Assembly (NCBI RefSeq): GCF_000429185.2
Contig: NZ_AUBJ02000001.1
Span: 3,596,001 to 3,660,000, forward strand
Length of the DNA: 64,000 nucleotides
Source of the DNA: Actinoalloteichus caeruleus DSM 43889
GTDB taxonomy: Bacteria; Actinomycetota; Actinomycetes; Mycobacteriales; Pseudonocardiaceae
Reading direction: 5' to 3'
The position numbers were made by a program, and so were the translations under genes. The notes beneath the pieces are model-generated. The model saw nothing but the letters and a program-made list of their open reading frames with translations. It searched no databases and had not been told where the DNA came from. Within the stretch, counting starts at the first letter, position 1. Every line of letters begins with the position of its first letter. Positions 27,706-37,141 of the stretch are shown one piece after another.

Positions 27706-29202
27706 ATGTCCAGCAACGGTGACGGCACCACCGTCCAGAACTCGTCCGAGCCCCCGGGCAGGTCCCGGCTCGACCGGTTCTTCAAGATCTCCGAACGCGG
27801 TTCCTCCGTGTCCCGGGAGATGCGGGGTGGCCTGGTCACCTTCGTCACGATGGCCTACATCATCGTCCTCAACCCGCTGATCCTCGGCAGCTTCTCGGCC
27901 GACGACCCCGGCGCCAAGGTGGACGTCAACGGCGACATCCTCACGGTCCCCCAGGTCGCGGCGGCCACCGCCCTGGTCGCGGGGGTGATGACGATCCTCT
28001 TCGGGCTCGTCGCCAACTACCCGTTCGGCCTGGCGGCCGGCCTGGGGATCAACACCCTCGTCGCGGTCACCATCGCTCCGCAGATGACGTGGCCGGAGGC
28101 GATGGGGTTGGTGGTGATCGACGGCCTGATCATCCTGGTGCTGGTGGCGACCGGCTTCCGCACCGCCGTGTTCAACGCGGTCCCCGCTCCGCTCAAGGCG
28201 GCGATCGCCGCCGGCATCGGCGCCTTCATCTGCTTCATCGGGCTCGTCGACTCCGGCTTCGTGCGCCGGATACCCGACGAGGCGGGCACCACGGTGCCGG
28301 TCGGGCTCGGGATCGACGGCTCCATCGCCTCCTGGCCGACGGCGGTGTTCGTCGTCGGCCTGATCCTCACCGGCGTGCTGGTGGCCCGGCGCGTCAAGGG
28401 CGCGATCCTGCTGGGCGTCCTCGGCGGCACCGTGCTGTCGGTCGTCACCGAGTGGCTCACCGGAGCCGGCCGCGGCGGTCCGGACAACCCGACGGGTTGG
28501 AACCTGAGCTACCCGGGCCTGCCCGAGCAGTGGCTGTCCCTGCCGGACCTGTCACTCGTCGGCGACGTCTCCTTCGGCGCCTGGACCAGGCTGCCCGCCA
28601 TCACCGTCAGCCTGCTGGTCTTCACGCTGGTCCTCGCGAACTTCTTCGACGCGATGGGCACCATGACCGGCCTGGGCAAGGAAGGCGACCTGATGGACGA
28701 CAAGGGCCAGCTGCCCGGCGTCGGTCGAGCCCTGTTCGTCGAGGGTGTGGGCGCGGTGGCCGGCGGCGCCGGCTCCGCGTCGTCCAACACCGTCTTCGTG
28801 GAGTCGGCGGCGGGCATCGCGGAGGGCGCCAGGACCGGGTTGGCGAACATCGTGACCGGCCTGCTCTTCCTGGCCGCGATGTTCCTGACCCCGCTGTACC
28901 AGGTGGTGCCGATCGAGGCGGCCGCCCCCGCGCTGGTGGTGGTCGGGGCCATGATGATCGGCCAGGTGCGGCACATCGACTTCACCGACTTCGGTGTCGC
29001 GCTGCCGGCGTTCCTCACCATCGTGGTGATGCCCTTCACCTACTCGATCGCCAACGGGATCGGCGTGGGCTTCGTCAGCTACGTGCTGATCCGGGCCGCC
29101 ACCGGCAAGGCCCGGTCGATCCACCCGTTGTTGTGGGTGGTGGCGGCGGCGTTCGTCGCCTACTTCGCCGTCGGCCCGTTGCAGGCGGCCTTCGGCGGCT
29201 GA
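27706..29202 (+). CDS. NCS2-family purine permease (AzgA-like)
   Basis: A 498-residue membrane transporter of the guanine/hypoxanthine-type NCS2 branch. Motifs include FVTMAYIIVLNPLILG in helix 1, FGLAAGLGINTLVAVTIAPQ with the family's G-x-N in helix 3, LANFFDAMGTMTGLGKEGD (conserved Asp/Glu of helix 8) and GAGSASSNTVFVESAAGI. ATG at 27706 is preceded by GGGAG; the longer upstream frame has no coding character. It probably imports hypoxanthine, guanine or adenine by proton symport. The DUF2530 gene follows 53 bases downstream. Confidence 0.9.
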   Translation: MSSNGDGTTVQNSSEPPGRSRLDRFFKISERGSSVSREMRGGLVTFVTMAYIIVLNPLILGSFSADDPGAKVDVNGDILTVPQVAAATALVAGVMTILFGLVANYPFGLAAGLGINTLVAVTIAPQMTWPEAMGLVVIDGLIILVLVATGFRTAVFNAVPAPLKAAIAAGIGAFICFIGLVDSGFVRRIPDEAGTTVPVGLGIDGSIASWPTAVFVVGLILTGVLVARRVKGAILLGVLGGTVLSVVTEWLTGAGRGGPDNPTGWNLSYPGLPEQWLSLPDLSLVGDVSFGAWTRLPAITVSLLVFTLVLANFFDAMGTMTGLGKEGDLMDDKGQLPGVGRALFVEGVGAVAGGAGSASSNTVFVESAAGIAEGARTGLANIVTGLLFLAAMFLTPLYQVVPIEAAAPALVVVGAMMIGQVRHIDFTDFGVALPAFLTIVVMPFTYSIANGIGVGFVSYVLIRAATGKARSIHPLLWVVAAAFVAYFAVGPLQAAFGG

Positions 29203-29255
29203 CCCGGCCACCCGGGCGTCACCTCGGCCGGCGGTTCGGGCGTAATCTGGCGGTC

Positions 29256-29555
29256 GTGGCCGAGTCGCACGGGAACGATGAGCACCAGGGGGGTCCGCCC
29301 TCGCGGTGGAAGGACCTGCCCCCACTCAGCGAGCGGCTGGCTCGGTCCGATCCGGTCGTCCTGGTGGGCACGGCCCTGTGGGCCCTGGCCTTCCTGGTCC
29401 TCCTCGTGCTCAACCTGACGACCTCCGCCGAGCTGTCCACCCTGGTCTGGACCGCGCTGTCCGGATCGGTGCTGGGGCTGATGGGCTACGGGGTGATGTG
29501 GTGGCAGCGGCGGGCCCGGCAACGGGGCTCCCGCACCGCCCAGGTCGGTGCCTGA
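29256..29555 (+). CDS. DUF2530 family small membrane protein
   Basis: A 99-residue protein with two membrane helices (VVLVGTALWALAFLVLLVLN and LVWTALSGSVLGLMGYGVMW), a hydrophilic N-terminus and the basic tail WWQRRARQRGSRTAQ characteristic of DUF2530 as I recall it. GTG at 29256. It follows the purine permease on the same strand. Function unknown; from memory, mycobacteria have a comparable small membrane protein next to SepH. Confidence 0.75.
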   Translation: MAESHGNDEHQGGPPSRWKDLPPLSERLARSDPVVLVGTALWALAFLVLLVLNLTTSAELSTLVWTALSGSVLGLMGYGVMWWQRRARQRGSRTAQVGA

Positions 29556-29678
29556 GACCGGGTCCTGAGACCGGATCCGGTCCGCGCCCCTCCGAGCGGT
29601 CGTCGGGGGGCGGCCCGACGAGGCCGGTGAGCGGCCCGCTGCGCCGGCTCGCCCGGGTGGCACTCCCGGTCCGCCCGG

Positions 29679-32600
29679 TCAGCCGAGCAGCGTGGCGGTG
29701 GTGGGTGCGACCAGCAGCGCGGCGAGCAGGTGGCGGTGGGACCACTGCCCGGTGTTCCAGGCCAGCGCCGCCGCCAGTGCCCGGGGAGTGTCCGTGGCGT
29801 GCGCCCGCCCCGTGCCGTCGACCCACCACGGCACCTGGTGCCGGCGGCCCTCGCACACCACCTCCAGGCCGTCGTGCACCAGCACGACCGGGGCTCCCTC
29901 CCCCTCGCCGGGCAACGCGAGCAGGTCGGCCACCGCCGCGCCCCCGGCCAGCCGGGCCAGCTCGGCCGGCCGGCCGGCACCGACCGGTTCGGCGCCCCAC
30001 AGCTCCGAGGCCAGCGGCAGGTCCAACAGCCTGGCCAGGTCCTCGCCACTCGCCCACCCGGTGGCCACGCCGGTGCCGGCCCCCGCGCCACCGGGCCATG
30101 AGGAGCCGTTCTCCGGCCGGCCGTCGCCACCGGCCGCGACCAGCCGCGCCGCGTCGGCGACCGCCAGGAACCACGGACCGTCCAGGACGACCGCCTCGTC
30201 CGCCGGAACGCAGCCGCCGGTCAGCGAGCGGACGTGGTCGGGCGGATCGACGTCCTCCGGGCTCACCCGCCCGGAGCGCACGGCGACGGCCAGCTCGGCG
30301 TGCGCCCGCAGGGCCACCCCCTCGGACACGTCCCGCCCCCGGTCCCCGAGCCGCCCGAGCAGGTCCTCGGCGTCCTCGGCGTCCTCGACCCGCAGTCCCG
30401 CGCGCACGCCGGCGGCGACCAGCAGTTCTGTCACCGCCACGGGGTCGAGGGTGACCCCGCCGTGCTCCCCGGCCAGACCGAGGTCGGGCACGGGGTCGTG
30501 GAGGCCGGCGAGCGCGGTGGCCGAGTCCAGCCGCCACTCGCGGGGCGGGCGGCCCGCCAGCAGGGCGTGCCTGGCCAGCCACCAACTCGTGTAGCCGGTC
30601 GCGGTGACGGCTCGCCAGGTGTCGGGGCGGGCTCGCAGCAACCGCAACGCCGAGGGCCACTCGTGGTCGTCGACGAGGTCGAGGTCCCGGACGGCGATCA
30701 GCTCACGGGGACCGTCGTCCTCGGCGCCGGCGGCGTCCCACCACTCCTCCTCGTCCGCGAGGTCGTGGTCGGGTCCGGTGGGGTGCTCGTCGTGGAGGAC
30801 GGCGAAGGTCTCCAGCACCCCGATCTCGACCAGCACGGGGGCCGGCCACCGGTCGGCGAACGCCGCGTCGAGCGTGGCCAGGGGGGAGTCCTCGGCCAGC
30901 ACCGCGCGCAGCGGCGAACCCGGCAGCACCACCTCGTCGGCTCGGGCCCAGTCGCCGTCCTCGGTGGGCAGGGCGAGCGCGGCCAACCACGGTCTGGTCC
31001 CGCTCCCGCCCGATTCGGCGACAAGGCGGAGGACCAGGTCGGCGCGGGAAGCCACGTCGATCCCGGCGTCCGCGTCATCCAGGCTGCGGTCCACCGCGGC
31101 CCTGAGTGGCTCGGAATCCAGCAGCTCGGCGGGGCCGGCCTCCCTCGCGCCCAACTCGCGCAGCAGCGGGTGGTCGACCTCGGGGTGCGCCAGCCGCAGG
31201 CCGGTGATCTCCGCTTCGGCGAGTTCCTCGGCGTCCACCAGCCCGGGGGCCGGGAGGAGGACGTCGCGGGGGCCGGTGGCGGTGCGGCCGTCGACGAGGG
31301 GGACGGGCAGTCCGCCCAGCGCTTCCCGCCGGTCCGGATCCTCGGCGAGCCGCGCCGAGAGCGCCGTGTAGAGGGAACGCCACCAGGACGGCGGTCGGGC
31401 GATCCCGGCCAGCTCCTCGACCACGTCGGCGGGGCTGACCCGCTCGACCCCGAGGGCGGCCAGCGCGCTGGCCGCCCTCCGGTGCGACACCGAGGGGGCC
31501 ACCAGTCCTGGGAGCAGCGGGGCGAGCGCGACCCCCAGCTCCGCATCGAGGTCAGGGAACACGCGTGCTCCGGTTGGCGCCACCCGCCGCCCGTCAGCCG
31601 AGGGCAACCACTGCTCGGCGCGGAGCGCGGTGAGGACGCCCTCCCGGAGCGCGGAGTCCACGTCGGACCGGGGGAACCCTGGTCGTGGCACCAGTTCGGT
31701 CCGGTCCGACCCCTCGGCCGCGAGGAGCAGGGCGGGGTAGGCGCGAGCGGCCTCGGCCAGCACGGCATCCGTGACCGGTCCGGGGAGCACCCGGCGGCGG
31801 GACGGTTCGAGCGGGACGTCGGCGAGCAGGCGGGCCGGCAGGGAGGTGGCCTCGTCGGTCCCGGTCGGGGCGTGCAGCACGTCCTCGGACAGCGGGTCCG
31901 GGGTGCCCTGGGTGGTCGTGGGGACCGCCCAGCGCACGGACCAGTCGGTGCGGCGGGACTCGACGCCCAGTGCGGTCGGCTCCACGCGCAGTTCCCCGCT
32001 CGCGCTGGCCACCAACCACCGCCGGGCCCCGTCCGGGGTCCGCACCACGATCCTGGAGAGCGCGGGGGGCGGGTGGGGTGCCGCGGCGTCGCCTGGGTGG
32101 GGGCCGGGCGCCGGCGGGGCCAGTGGTGTCTCCTCGCACGACCAGTCGTCGGCACCGACCCGGACGCGCCGCAGGCCGGGCAGGGCGAGCAGCAGGTCCT
32201 CGGCCTGGTCCCGGAATACCGCGAGCAGCGCCTCCCCGTCCACTCCCGGGGCCAGCGGGAGCCGCACCTCGGTGGTGAACCCGGCGGGTGGGCCCGGTTC
32301 GCCGGGCGGCGCCGGCCAGGGCAACCGGAGGACTGGGACCGCGCCGTCCCTGGCCGCGACGAGGTCGGCGAGGTCGGGGATGGCGGTGATCTCGGAGCGC
32401 GTCGCCGCGGCGCTGAACCGCACCCCGCCGTCCCTGGAGACGATCCGGGGTTCCTCGGTCACGGCGAGGACCGCCGCGAACCCCACGCCGAACCTGCCGG
32501 ACGTCGCCTCGGGGCTGATGGCCTTCGTCGAGGCCCGCAGCGAGGAGAGGGCCTCGACTCCCCGCGCGTCCAGCGGGCGACCGGTGTTCGCCACCCGCAG

Positions 32601-32864
32601 TTCCGGGCCGGCGCCGCCCTCGGCGATGGTCACCAGGAGTTCCCCGGGAACTCCCGCCTCCAGGGCGGCATCCGCCGCGTTCTGGGCCAGCTCGACCGCG
32701 ACGCGGTCCCGGTACCCGCCGTACCGGAGGTCCTCCTCGCTGTTGGCGTCCTCCCGGAACCGGGTGCGGGACGAGCGCCAGGCCCCGAGGACGGCGGCCC
32801 GGATGCGTCCCGTGCCGAAGGGGTCGTCCGGGTCGGACGCCTGGTCGGCCGGCCGTCCGGTCAC
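29679..32864 (-). CDS. Large Hsp90/sacsin-like ATP-binding protein
   Basis: A 1061-residue protein whose first about 200 residues form a GHKL (Bergerat) ATPase domain: N-box VAVELAQNAADAALEAG at about residues 55-71, RVANTGRPLD for the D-x-G region, and SGRFGVGFAAVLAV as the glycine-rich lid near 122-135. The remainder is long, acidic and Leu/Ala-rich without recognised motifs. Homologues are commonly annotated as molecular chaperone Hsp90 or sacsin N-terminal-like. The GTG at 32864 overlaps the stop of the DUF3027 gene (GTGA), implying coupled translation and joint function. Client or partner unknown. Confidence 0.85.
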   Translation of the reverse strand: MTGRPADQASDPDDPFGTGRIRAAVLGAWRSSRTRFREDANSEEDLRYGGYRDRVAVELAQNAADAALEAGVPGELLVTIAEGGAGPELRVANTGRPLDARGVEALSSLRASTKAISPEATSGRFGVGFAAVLAVTEEPRIVSRDGGVRFSAAATRSEITAIPDLADLVAARDGAVPVLRLPWPAPPGEPGPPAGFTTEVRLPLAPGVDGEALLAVFRDQAEDLLLALPGLRRVRVGADDWSCEETPLAPPAPGPHPGDAAAPHPPPALSRIVVRTPDGARRWLVASASGELRVEPTALGVESRRTDWSVRWAVPTTTQGTPDPLSEDVLHAPTGTDEATSLPARLLADVPLEPSRRRVLPGPVTDAVLAEAARAYPALLLAAEGSDRTELVPRPGFPRSDVDSALREGVLTALRAEQWLPSADGRRVAPTGARVFPDLDAELGVALAPLLPGLVAPSVSHRRAASALAALGVERVSPADVVEELAGIARPPSWWRSLYTALSARLAEDPDRREALGGLPVPLVDGRTATGPRDVLLPAPGLVDAEELAEAEITGLRLAHPEVDHPLLRELGAREAGPAELLDSEPLRAAVDRSLDDADAGIDVASRADLVLRLVAESGGSGTRPWLAALALPTEDGDWARADEVVLPGSPLRAVLAEDSPLATLDAAFADRWPAPVLVEIGVLETFAVLHDEHPTGPDHDLADEEEWWDAAGAEDDGPRELIAVRDLDLVDDHEWPSALRLLRARPDTWRAVTATGYTSWWLARHALLAGRPPREWRLDSATALAGLHDPVPDLGLAGEHGGVTLDPVAVTELLVAAGVRAGLRVEDAEDAEDLLGRLGDRGRDVSEGVALRAHAELAVAVRSGRVSPEDVDPPDHVRSLTGGCVPADEAVVLDGPWFLAVADAARLVAAGGDGRPENGSSWPGGAGAGTGVATGWASGEDLARLLDLPLASELWGAEPVGAGRPAELARLAGGAAVADLLALPGEGEGAPVVLVHDGLEVVCEGRRHQVPWWVDGTGRAHATDTPRALAAALAWNTGQWSHRHLLAALLVAPTTATLLG

Positions 32865-33994
32865 CGCTGCTGACCGGACCCCGGGGAGGACCGTCGGCGG
32901 CGGCGGGCGCGGGGAGCGGGCGCGGTCTCCTCCTGGTCCCGCTCGTCCACCGGGGCGGGGGCCTCCGCGTCGGCCGGGGCGTTCCCCGCCGCCGCACCCT
33001 CCCCGTGAGCCTCGCCCGCGCCGTCGGCGACCGGGCTCCCGGCCGTCGTGGTGTCGGGGGTGCCCTCGTCCTGGCTGGCCGGGGCGGTGGGGCCGGCCAG
33101 CTCCGGCGCCGGGTCGCTCGGCTCCCCGGCGGCGGCGGGTCCGGCGGAGGTCTTCGTGGGACGGCGCTCGCCCTCGGCGATGCGGTTCACCGTCCCCACC
33201 GGGATGAGGTCGACGCCGGCGTCGTCGTAGACGACCTCGGCGATGGGCACCGGGGAGGTACCGCCACCCTCCGCCTCGGAGTGCGCTCCGCAGCCGTACT
33301 CGACGTGCACGACCCGGCTGTCGGCCGGGGCGAGCTCGTTGCCGCACGCACCGAAGGCCGCTCCGAGGGAGCCGTCGAGGGGGAGGTAGAAACCGCAGGT
33401 CCCGCAGTTCCCCGGGGCGCTCTTGGCCATGTCGCTGTCGGGGCCGAACTCACCGGAGACCCACCGTTCGGCGATCTCGACCCGGCCGTGCCTGCCCAGC
33501 ACGCGGTGCCGACCGAGGCCGAGTTCCCTGGCGACGTCCTCGATGGCGGGGTCGTCGCTGGCGAGGTAGCCGGGTACCAGCCGGGGATCGTCCGCAGGGG
33601 TCGGCAACAGGTCACCGACGCCGAGGTCGCCGGCGCGGACCCGCTGGTCCCAGGGCAGCCACTCGGGGGCGACCAGCGCGTCGGGGCCGGGCAGCAGCAC
33701 GACCTCGCTCACCGTCACCGGGCTGCCCGGGCCCGCGTGGGCGAGGGTCACGGCCCAGCGCCAGCCGACGTAGCCGGGGTGTGTGGCCGCGAACAGGTGG
33801 GTGGCGGCGGAGTCGTCCTCCGCGAGGACGTCGACGTGCTGACCGACGACCTCGCTGCCCGCCTCCTGCTGGGCGGCCTCCCAAGCCAGGTCGACCGCCG
33901 CCGCGAGCTCGGGGGCTGGTTCACGCGCCTCGACCGGTTCCTCCTGGTCAGAGGCGGTGTCAACATCGGCGTCGTAGGGCGTGGGAGTTGACAT
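32861..33994 (-). CDS. DUF3027 family protein
   Basis: A 377-residue protein. The conserved region (about residues 30-265) includes GYVGWRWAVTLAHAG, SEVVLLPGPDALVAPEWLPW and the cysteine-containing block NCGTCGFYLPLDGSLGAAFG followed by ACGNELAPADS and YGCGAHSE, possibly a metal site. The C-terminal about 110 residues are low-complexity Ala/Pro/Glu/Gly ending in an Arg-rich patch, probably disordered and nucleic-acid-binding. ATG at 33994. Four-base overlap with the Hsp90-like gene indicates an operon. Function unknown. Confidence 0.85.
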   Translation of the reverse strand: MSTPTPYDADVDTASDQEEPVEAREPAPELAAAVDLAWEAAQQEAGSEVVGQHVDVLAEDDSAATHLFAATHPGYVGWRWAVTLAHAGPGSPVTVSEVVLLPGPDALVAPEWLPWDQRVRAGDLGVGDLLPTPADDPRLVPGYLASDDPAIEDVARELGLGRHRVLGRHGRVEIAERWVSGEFGPDSDMAKSAPGNCGTCGFYLPLDGSLGAAFGACGNELAPADSRVVHVEYGCGAHSEAEGGGTSPVPIAEVVYDDAGVDLIPVGTVNRIAEGERRPTKTSAGPAAAGEPSDPAPELAGPTAPASQDEGTPDTTTAGSPVADGAGEAHGEGAAAGNAPADAEAPAPVDERDQEETAPAPRARRRRRSSPGSGQQR

Positions 33995-34051
33995 CACGGC
34001 GTCAATTGTGCCCGACGCCTTTTGATCTCCCCGCTCCCGTGCCAGGGTGTC

Positions 34052-34957
34052 ATGGTGCGCTTTCGCCCGGTCCCCCGTGCGCGGCCCCTCGGCCCCGGAC
34101 GGGTCGGTCGTGGCGCCCGCCCGCGCCGAGCCGTCCTCGGCCTGCTCGTCGCCCCCGTGCTCGTCCTCGCCGCCTGCTTCCCGCCTGCCGAAGAGCAGGA
34201 CGCGGGTTCCTCCGAGGACTTTGTCAACCAGGCCGAGCAGGACGTCACGCACGGTGGCAGCGTCCCACAGCGGCTGGCCGTCGACGTCATCGAAGTCCTG
34301 CCCCACGACGTCACCGCGTTCACCCAGGGGCTGGAGGTCGCCGACGGCGTGCTCTACGAGGCGACCGGGCGGGTCGGGTCGTCCTGGGTCCGCGCCACCG
34401 ATCTGGGCACCGGCGAACGACTGGCCCACGAGGACCTGCCGCCACCGCTGTTCGGCGAGGGCATCACGGTGGTGGACGACCGGTTGTGGCAGCTCACGTG
34501 GCAGGACGGCACCGCGTTGCTCCGGGACCGGCACACCCTGCGGGAGCTGGACCGCGTCGAGTACGCCGGGGAGGGCTGGGGGATCTGCCACGACGGTGAT
34601 CGGCTCGTGATGAGCGACGGCACCGACGTCCTGACCTTCCGCGACCCGGAGACCTTCGCCGAACTCGGCTCGGTGGCGGTCACGAACGCGGGGGCACCGC
34701 AGCGGAACCTCAACGAGTTGGAGTGCGTCGACGGCGGGGTCTGGGCGAACGTCTGGTTCAGCGAGGACATCCTCCGCATCGACCCGGGGACGGGCGCTGT
34801 CACCGACGTCGTGGACGCCTCCGGCCTCCTACCTCCGGAGGAGCAGGCGGGCGTGGACGTGTTGAACGGGATCGCGGCGCTGCCGGGGACCGACGAGTTC
34901 CTGATCACGGGGAAGCTGTGGCCGTCGATGTTCCGGGTGCGGTTCGTCGACGGCTGA
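34052..34957 (+). CDS. Glutaminyl-peptide cyclotransferase, lipoprotein
   Basis: A 301-residue beta-propeller enzyme of the plant/bacterial glutamine cyclotransferase family, which converts N-terminal Gln to pyroglutamate. It has a twin-basic, Arg-rich N-terminus, a hydrophobic stretch AVLGLLVAPVLVLAAC and a lipobox (LAAC), so it should be anchored outside the membrane. Propeller motifs: AFTQGLEVADGVLYEATGR, GEGWGICHDGDRLVMSDGT and NLNELECVDGGVWANVW, all conserved in the family. ATG at 34052 is chosen over an earlier in-frame ATG at 34022. Divergent from the DUF3027 operon. Confidence 0.9.
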   Translation: MVRFRPVPRARPLGPGRVGRGARPRRAVLGLLVAPVLVLAACFPPAEEQDAGSSEDFVNQAEQDVTHGGSVPQRLAVDVIEVLPHDVTAFTQGLEVADGVLYEATGRVGSSWVRATDLGTGERLAHEDLPPPLFGEGITVVDDRLWQLTWQDGTALLRDRHTLRELDRVEYAGEGWGICHDGDRLVMSDGTDVLTFRDPETFAELGSVAVTNAGAPQRNLNELECVDGGVWANVWFSEDILRIDPGTGAVTDVVDASGLLPPEEQAGVDVLNGIAALPGTDEFLITGKLWPSMFRVRFVDG

Positions 34958-35013
34958 GGCAGGCGAGTGCCCCCGCCACCGGTGGTTCCCCCCTCCCCGC
35001 CCCTCCCGCTCCG

Positions 35014-35610
35014 TCAGCTCGGCCAGGCACGCAGGGCGAGCGTGACGACCTCGTGCAGCCGTTCCCGTGGGGTGCCCGCGTTCGCCTGGTTGGACAGGCC
35101 CTCCCAGACCACCCGCACCCACTCCGTCCAGGCCTCGGGGTCCACCTCGGCGCCCAGCGCGCCGGAGGCCAGGTCCCGCTCGATGCGTTCCCGGACGACG
35201 GCGGTCAGGGCGACCTGCTGTTCCTCCAGGGTCCTGCGCACGTCGATGGTGTCGGCGCCGCCGGTCATGGCGGCGCTGACGGTGAGGCAGCCCATCGGCC
35301 GGTCCTCGTCGGTGAACTCGTCCACGGAGTCCCGGAGCAGCCGTTCCACCGCCGCGCGCGCGGTGGGCTCACCGGCCGCGTCGACGTAGATGGCCGTGTA
35401 ACGCCGCATGTACCCGAGGACGGCCTCGGCGAACACCGTGCGTTTGTCGCCGAAGGCCGCGTAGAAGCTGGACGGGGAGATCCCCATCGCGCCCGTCAGG
35501 TCGGCGAGGGAGGTGCCGTCGTAGCCGCGTTCCCAGAACAACCGGGTGGCGGTCAGCAGCGCCTCGTCCCGGTCGAAGCCGCGTCGTCGCCCGCGTCCCG
35601 GTGTGCCCAT
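35014..35610 (-). CDS. TetR-family transcriptional regulator
   Basis: A 198-residue repressor-type protein. The HTH lies at about residues 16-60: ALLTATRLFWERGYDGTSLADLTGAMGISPSSFYAAFGDK, shown here in two halves, with the typical Tyr-Phe end of the recognition helix. The C-terminal ligand domain contains DRPMGCLTVSAAM, similar to the AcuR/YcdC-like group. It is divergent from a hydrolase gene, and a perfect 13-bp inverted repeat lies between them, so it very probably represses that hydrolase and itself. Confidence 0.9.
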   Translation of the reverse strand: MGTPGRGRRRGFDRDEALLTATRLFWERGYDGTSLADLTGAMGISPSSFYAAFGDKRTVFAEAVLGYMRRYTAIYVDAAGEPTARAAVERLLRDSVDEFTDEDRPMGCLTVSAAMTGGADTIDVRRTLEEQQVALTAVVRERIERDLASGALGAEVDPEAWTEWVRVVWEGLSNQANAGTPRERLHEVVTLALRAWPS

Positions 35611-35651
35611 GCCCGGGATTCTGCTTGAGCGGAGCGAGGGCGCCGACTACC

Positions 35652-35685
35652 CTCCAATTCTGGAATGACCACTCCAGAATTGGAG
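35652..35685. promoter_or_regulatory. TetR operator, 13-bp perfect inverted repeat
   Basis: CTCCAATTCTGGA (35652-35664) and TCCAGAATTGGAG (35673-35685) are exact inverted repeats separated by 8 bases. The element sits in the 80-base gap between divergent tetR and hydrolase genes, is much richer in A/T than its surroundings, and its right arm covers the hydrolase ribosome-binding site (TTGGAGGG). Confidence 0.85.
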
Positions 35686-35690
35686 GGCCG

Positions 35691-36454
35691 ATGCGCTGGG
35701 AGTCCCGTCTCGTCCACCGCGCCGGAGCGCGGCTCCACGGCCGGTGGCGGGCCGGGCAAGGGCCGCCCCTCGTCGTCGTCCCGGGGGTGCTGGCCGAGGC
35801 CCGCGACTTCCTCCCCGTGGCCGGGGCGTTCGGCCGTCCCGAGCCCACGCTCGTCCTCGACCGGCGTGGGCGTGGCCGCAGCGGACCGCTCGGGGAGGAC
35901 TACTCCACGCGCACCGAGGTGGCCGACCTCCTCGCCTGGGTCGACGAGCTGGCGAGCCCGGTTCGGCTCGTGGGGTGGAGCTACGGAGCCACCATCGCCC
36001 TGGAGGCGGCGGCGCTCGACGACCGGGTCCTCGGCGTCGTGGCCTACGAACCGGTGCTCGCGCCCTTCGCCGAGCACGTCCTGCCCGCGCTGCGCGGCGC
36101 CGACCTCGACACCAGGGTGGAGATCGTCAACGTGGACATCGCGCGCCTACCGCGCGAGCGGGTGGCGGCCCTGCGCGGCACGCCGGCCTGGGCACGGCTC
36201 CGGGAACTCGCCGCTCCCCTTCCCGAGGAACACGCCGCGCTGAACCGGTTCCGCCCCGACGCCGCCTGGTCCGGCCTCGCCGCCGACCTCGTCCTCGGTG
36301 AGCACAGCAGGGGCGCCCGCCCTACGGCGACGCCTTCGAGCGGGTCGCCGACCTGCTGCCGCTGTCGCGCACCACCCTCCTCCCCGGACACGGGCACCTC
36401 GCCCACGCCGAGGACCCCGTGGCGCTGGGCCGGCTGATCGGCACGCTGCTCTGA
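35691..36454 (+). pseudogene. Alpha/beta hydrolase, frameshifted near the C-terminus
   Basis: A hydrolase of about 254 residues if repaired. The nucleophile elbow GWSYGA is in the first frame, after LVLDRRGRGRSG. Near 36310-36313 the frame is lost; in the next frame the sequence continues PPYGDAFERVADLLP and then LLPGHGHLAHAEDP, which carries the catalytic His, ending at 36454. Adding one G to the run at 36310-36313 restores the full triad. As written the protein would lose the His and be inactive. ATG at 35691. It is divergent from, and probably controlled by, the neighbouring TetR protein. Confidence 0.8.
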
Positions 36455-37141
36455 GCTCGGACGTCCACGGCGGCACCTCGCAGAGGCCACACCGGCCGCT
36501 CCACACCGAGCCGTGCGGACCGCGCGGGTGGACTCCAGGCACGGATCTCCCCTCCCTCGCGGCGACGGGGACGACCCCGGCCGACCGCGACGGCGGTACC
36601 GCCCCCGTCGTGCGTCGTCCTGGTGCAGGATGGGTTCCGGTGGGAGTCGTTCCCGCCACCGGAACTCCGACACGCGAGGAGGTCGGGAGGGTTGGGGCGC
36701 AAGCGTCGTTGGGTTGGTGAACAGCACGTTCCGCCACCACCACCGCCCCCGGAACAGGACTCCCCGCACGGGGCCCGCACCCGGTGGGGACGTCGGCCAC
36801 GGCGGGGGTGGACCGACCAGCCCTCCATCCCCCCACCGGTCGACCGCCCCGCGCGCGCGCCGGACCAGGGACTCCACGGCGGGCCGACCGAACGGCACAC
36901 CGCGCCGGTGCGGCACCCGGGGTGGGGCGGCCCCCGGCCAGCGGAGGAGCACCCACGGGCTCAGCCGAACCCGCCCGCACCGGGTGATCCGGCGGCGGAG
37001 GGGGCCGGAACCAGGGACGAGGACCCCACGCGGCGCCTCACCCCACCACCGCCACCCGGCTCCGGACCCGAGCGGGATGGCCGGCGGGGTGGTGACACCC
37101 GCCCGCTCCGCGACGGCGGACCGCCGCCGAGGAAGCTCACC
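36455..37141. other. Region upstream of MFS gene with proline-rich open frame
   Basis: An open frame in phase with the MFS gene begins at 36623 and is very rich in Pro, Arg, Gly and Glu (a VPPPPPPPEQD stretch is seen). Part of it may be a disordered N-terminal extension of that transporter, but I cannot choose a start with confidence. No other gene is seen. Confidence 0.45.

Noticed and set aside
29570-29581. ACCGGATCCGGT palindrome as an operator
   Set aside because: It lies between two converging genes where no transcription unit starts, so at most it is part of a terminator.
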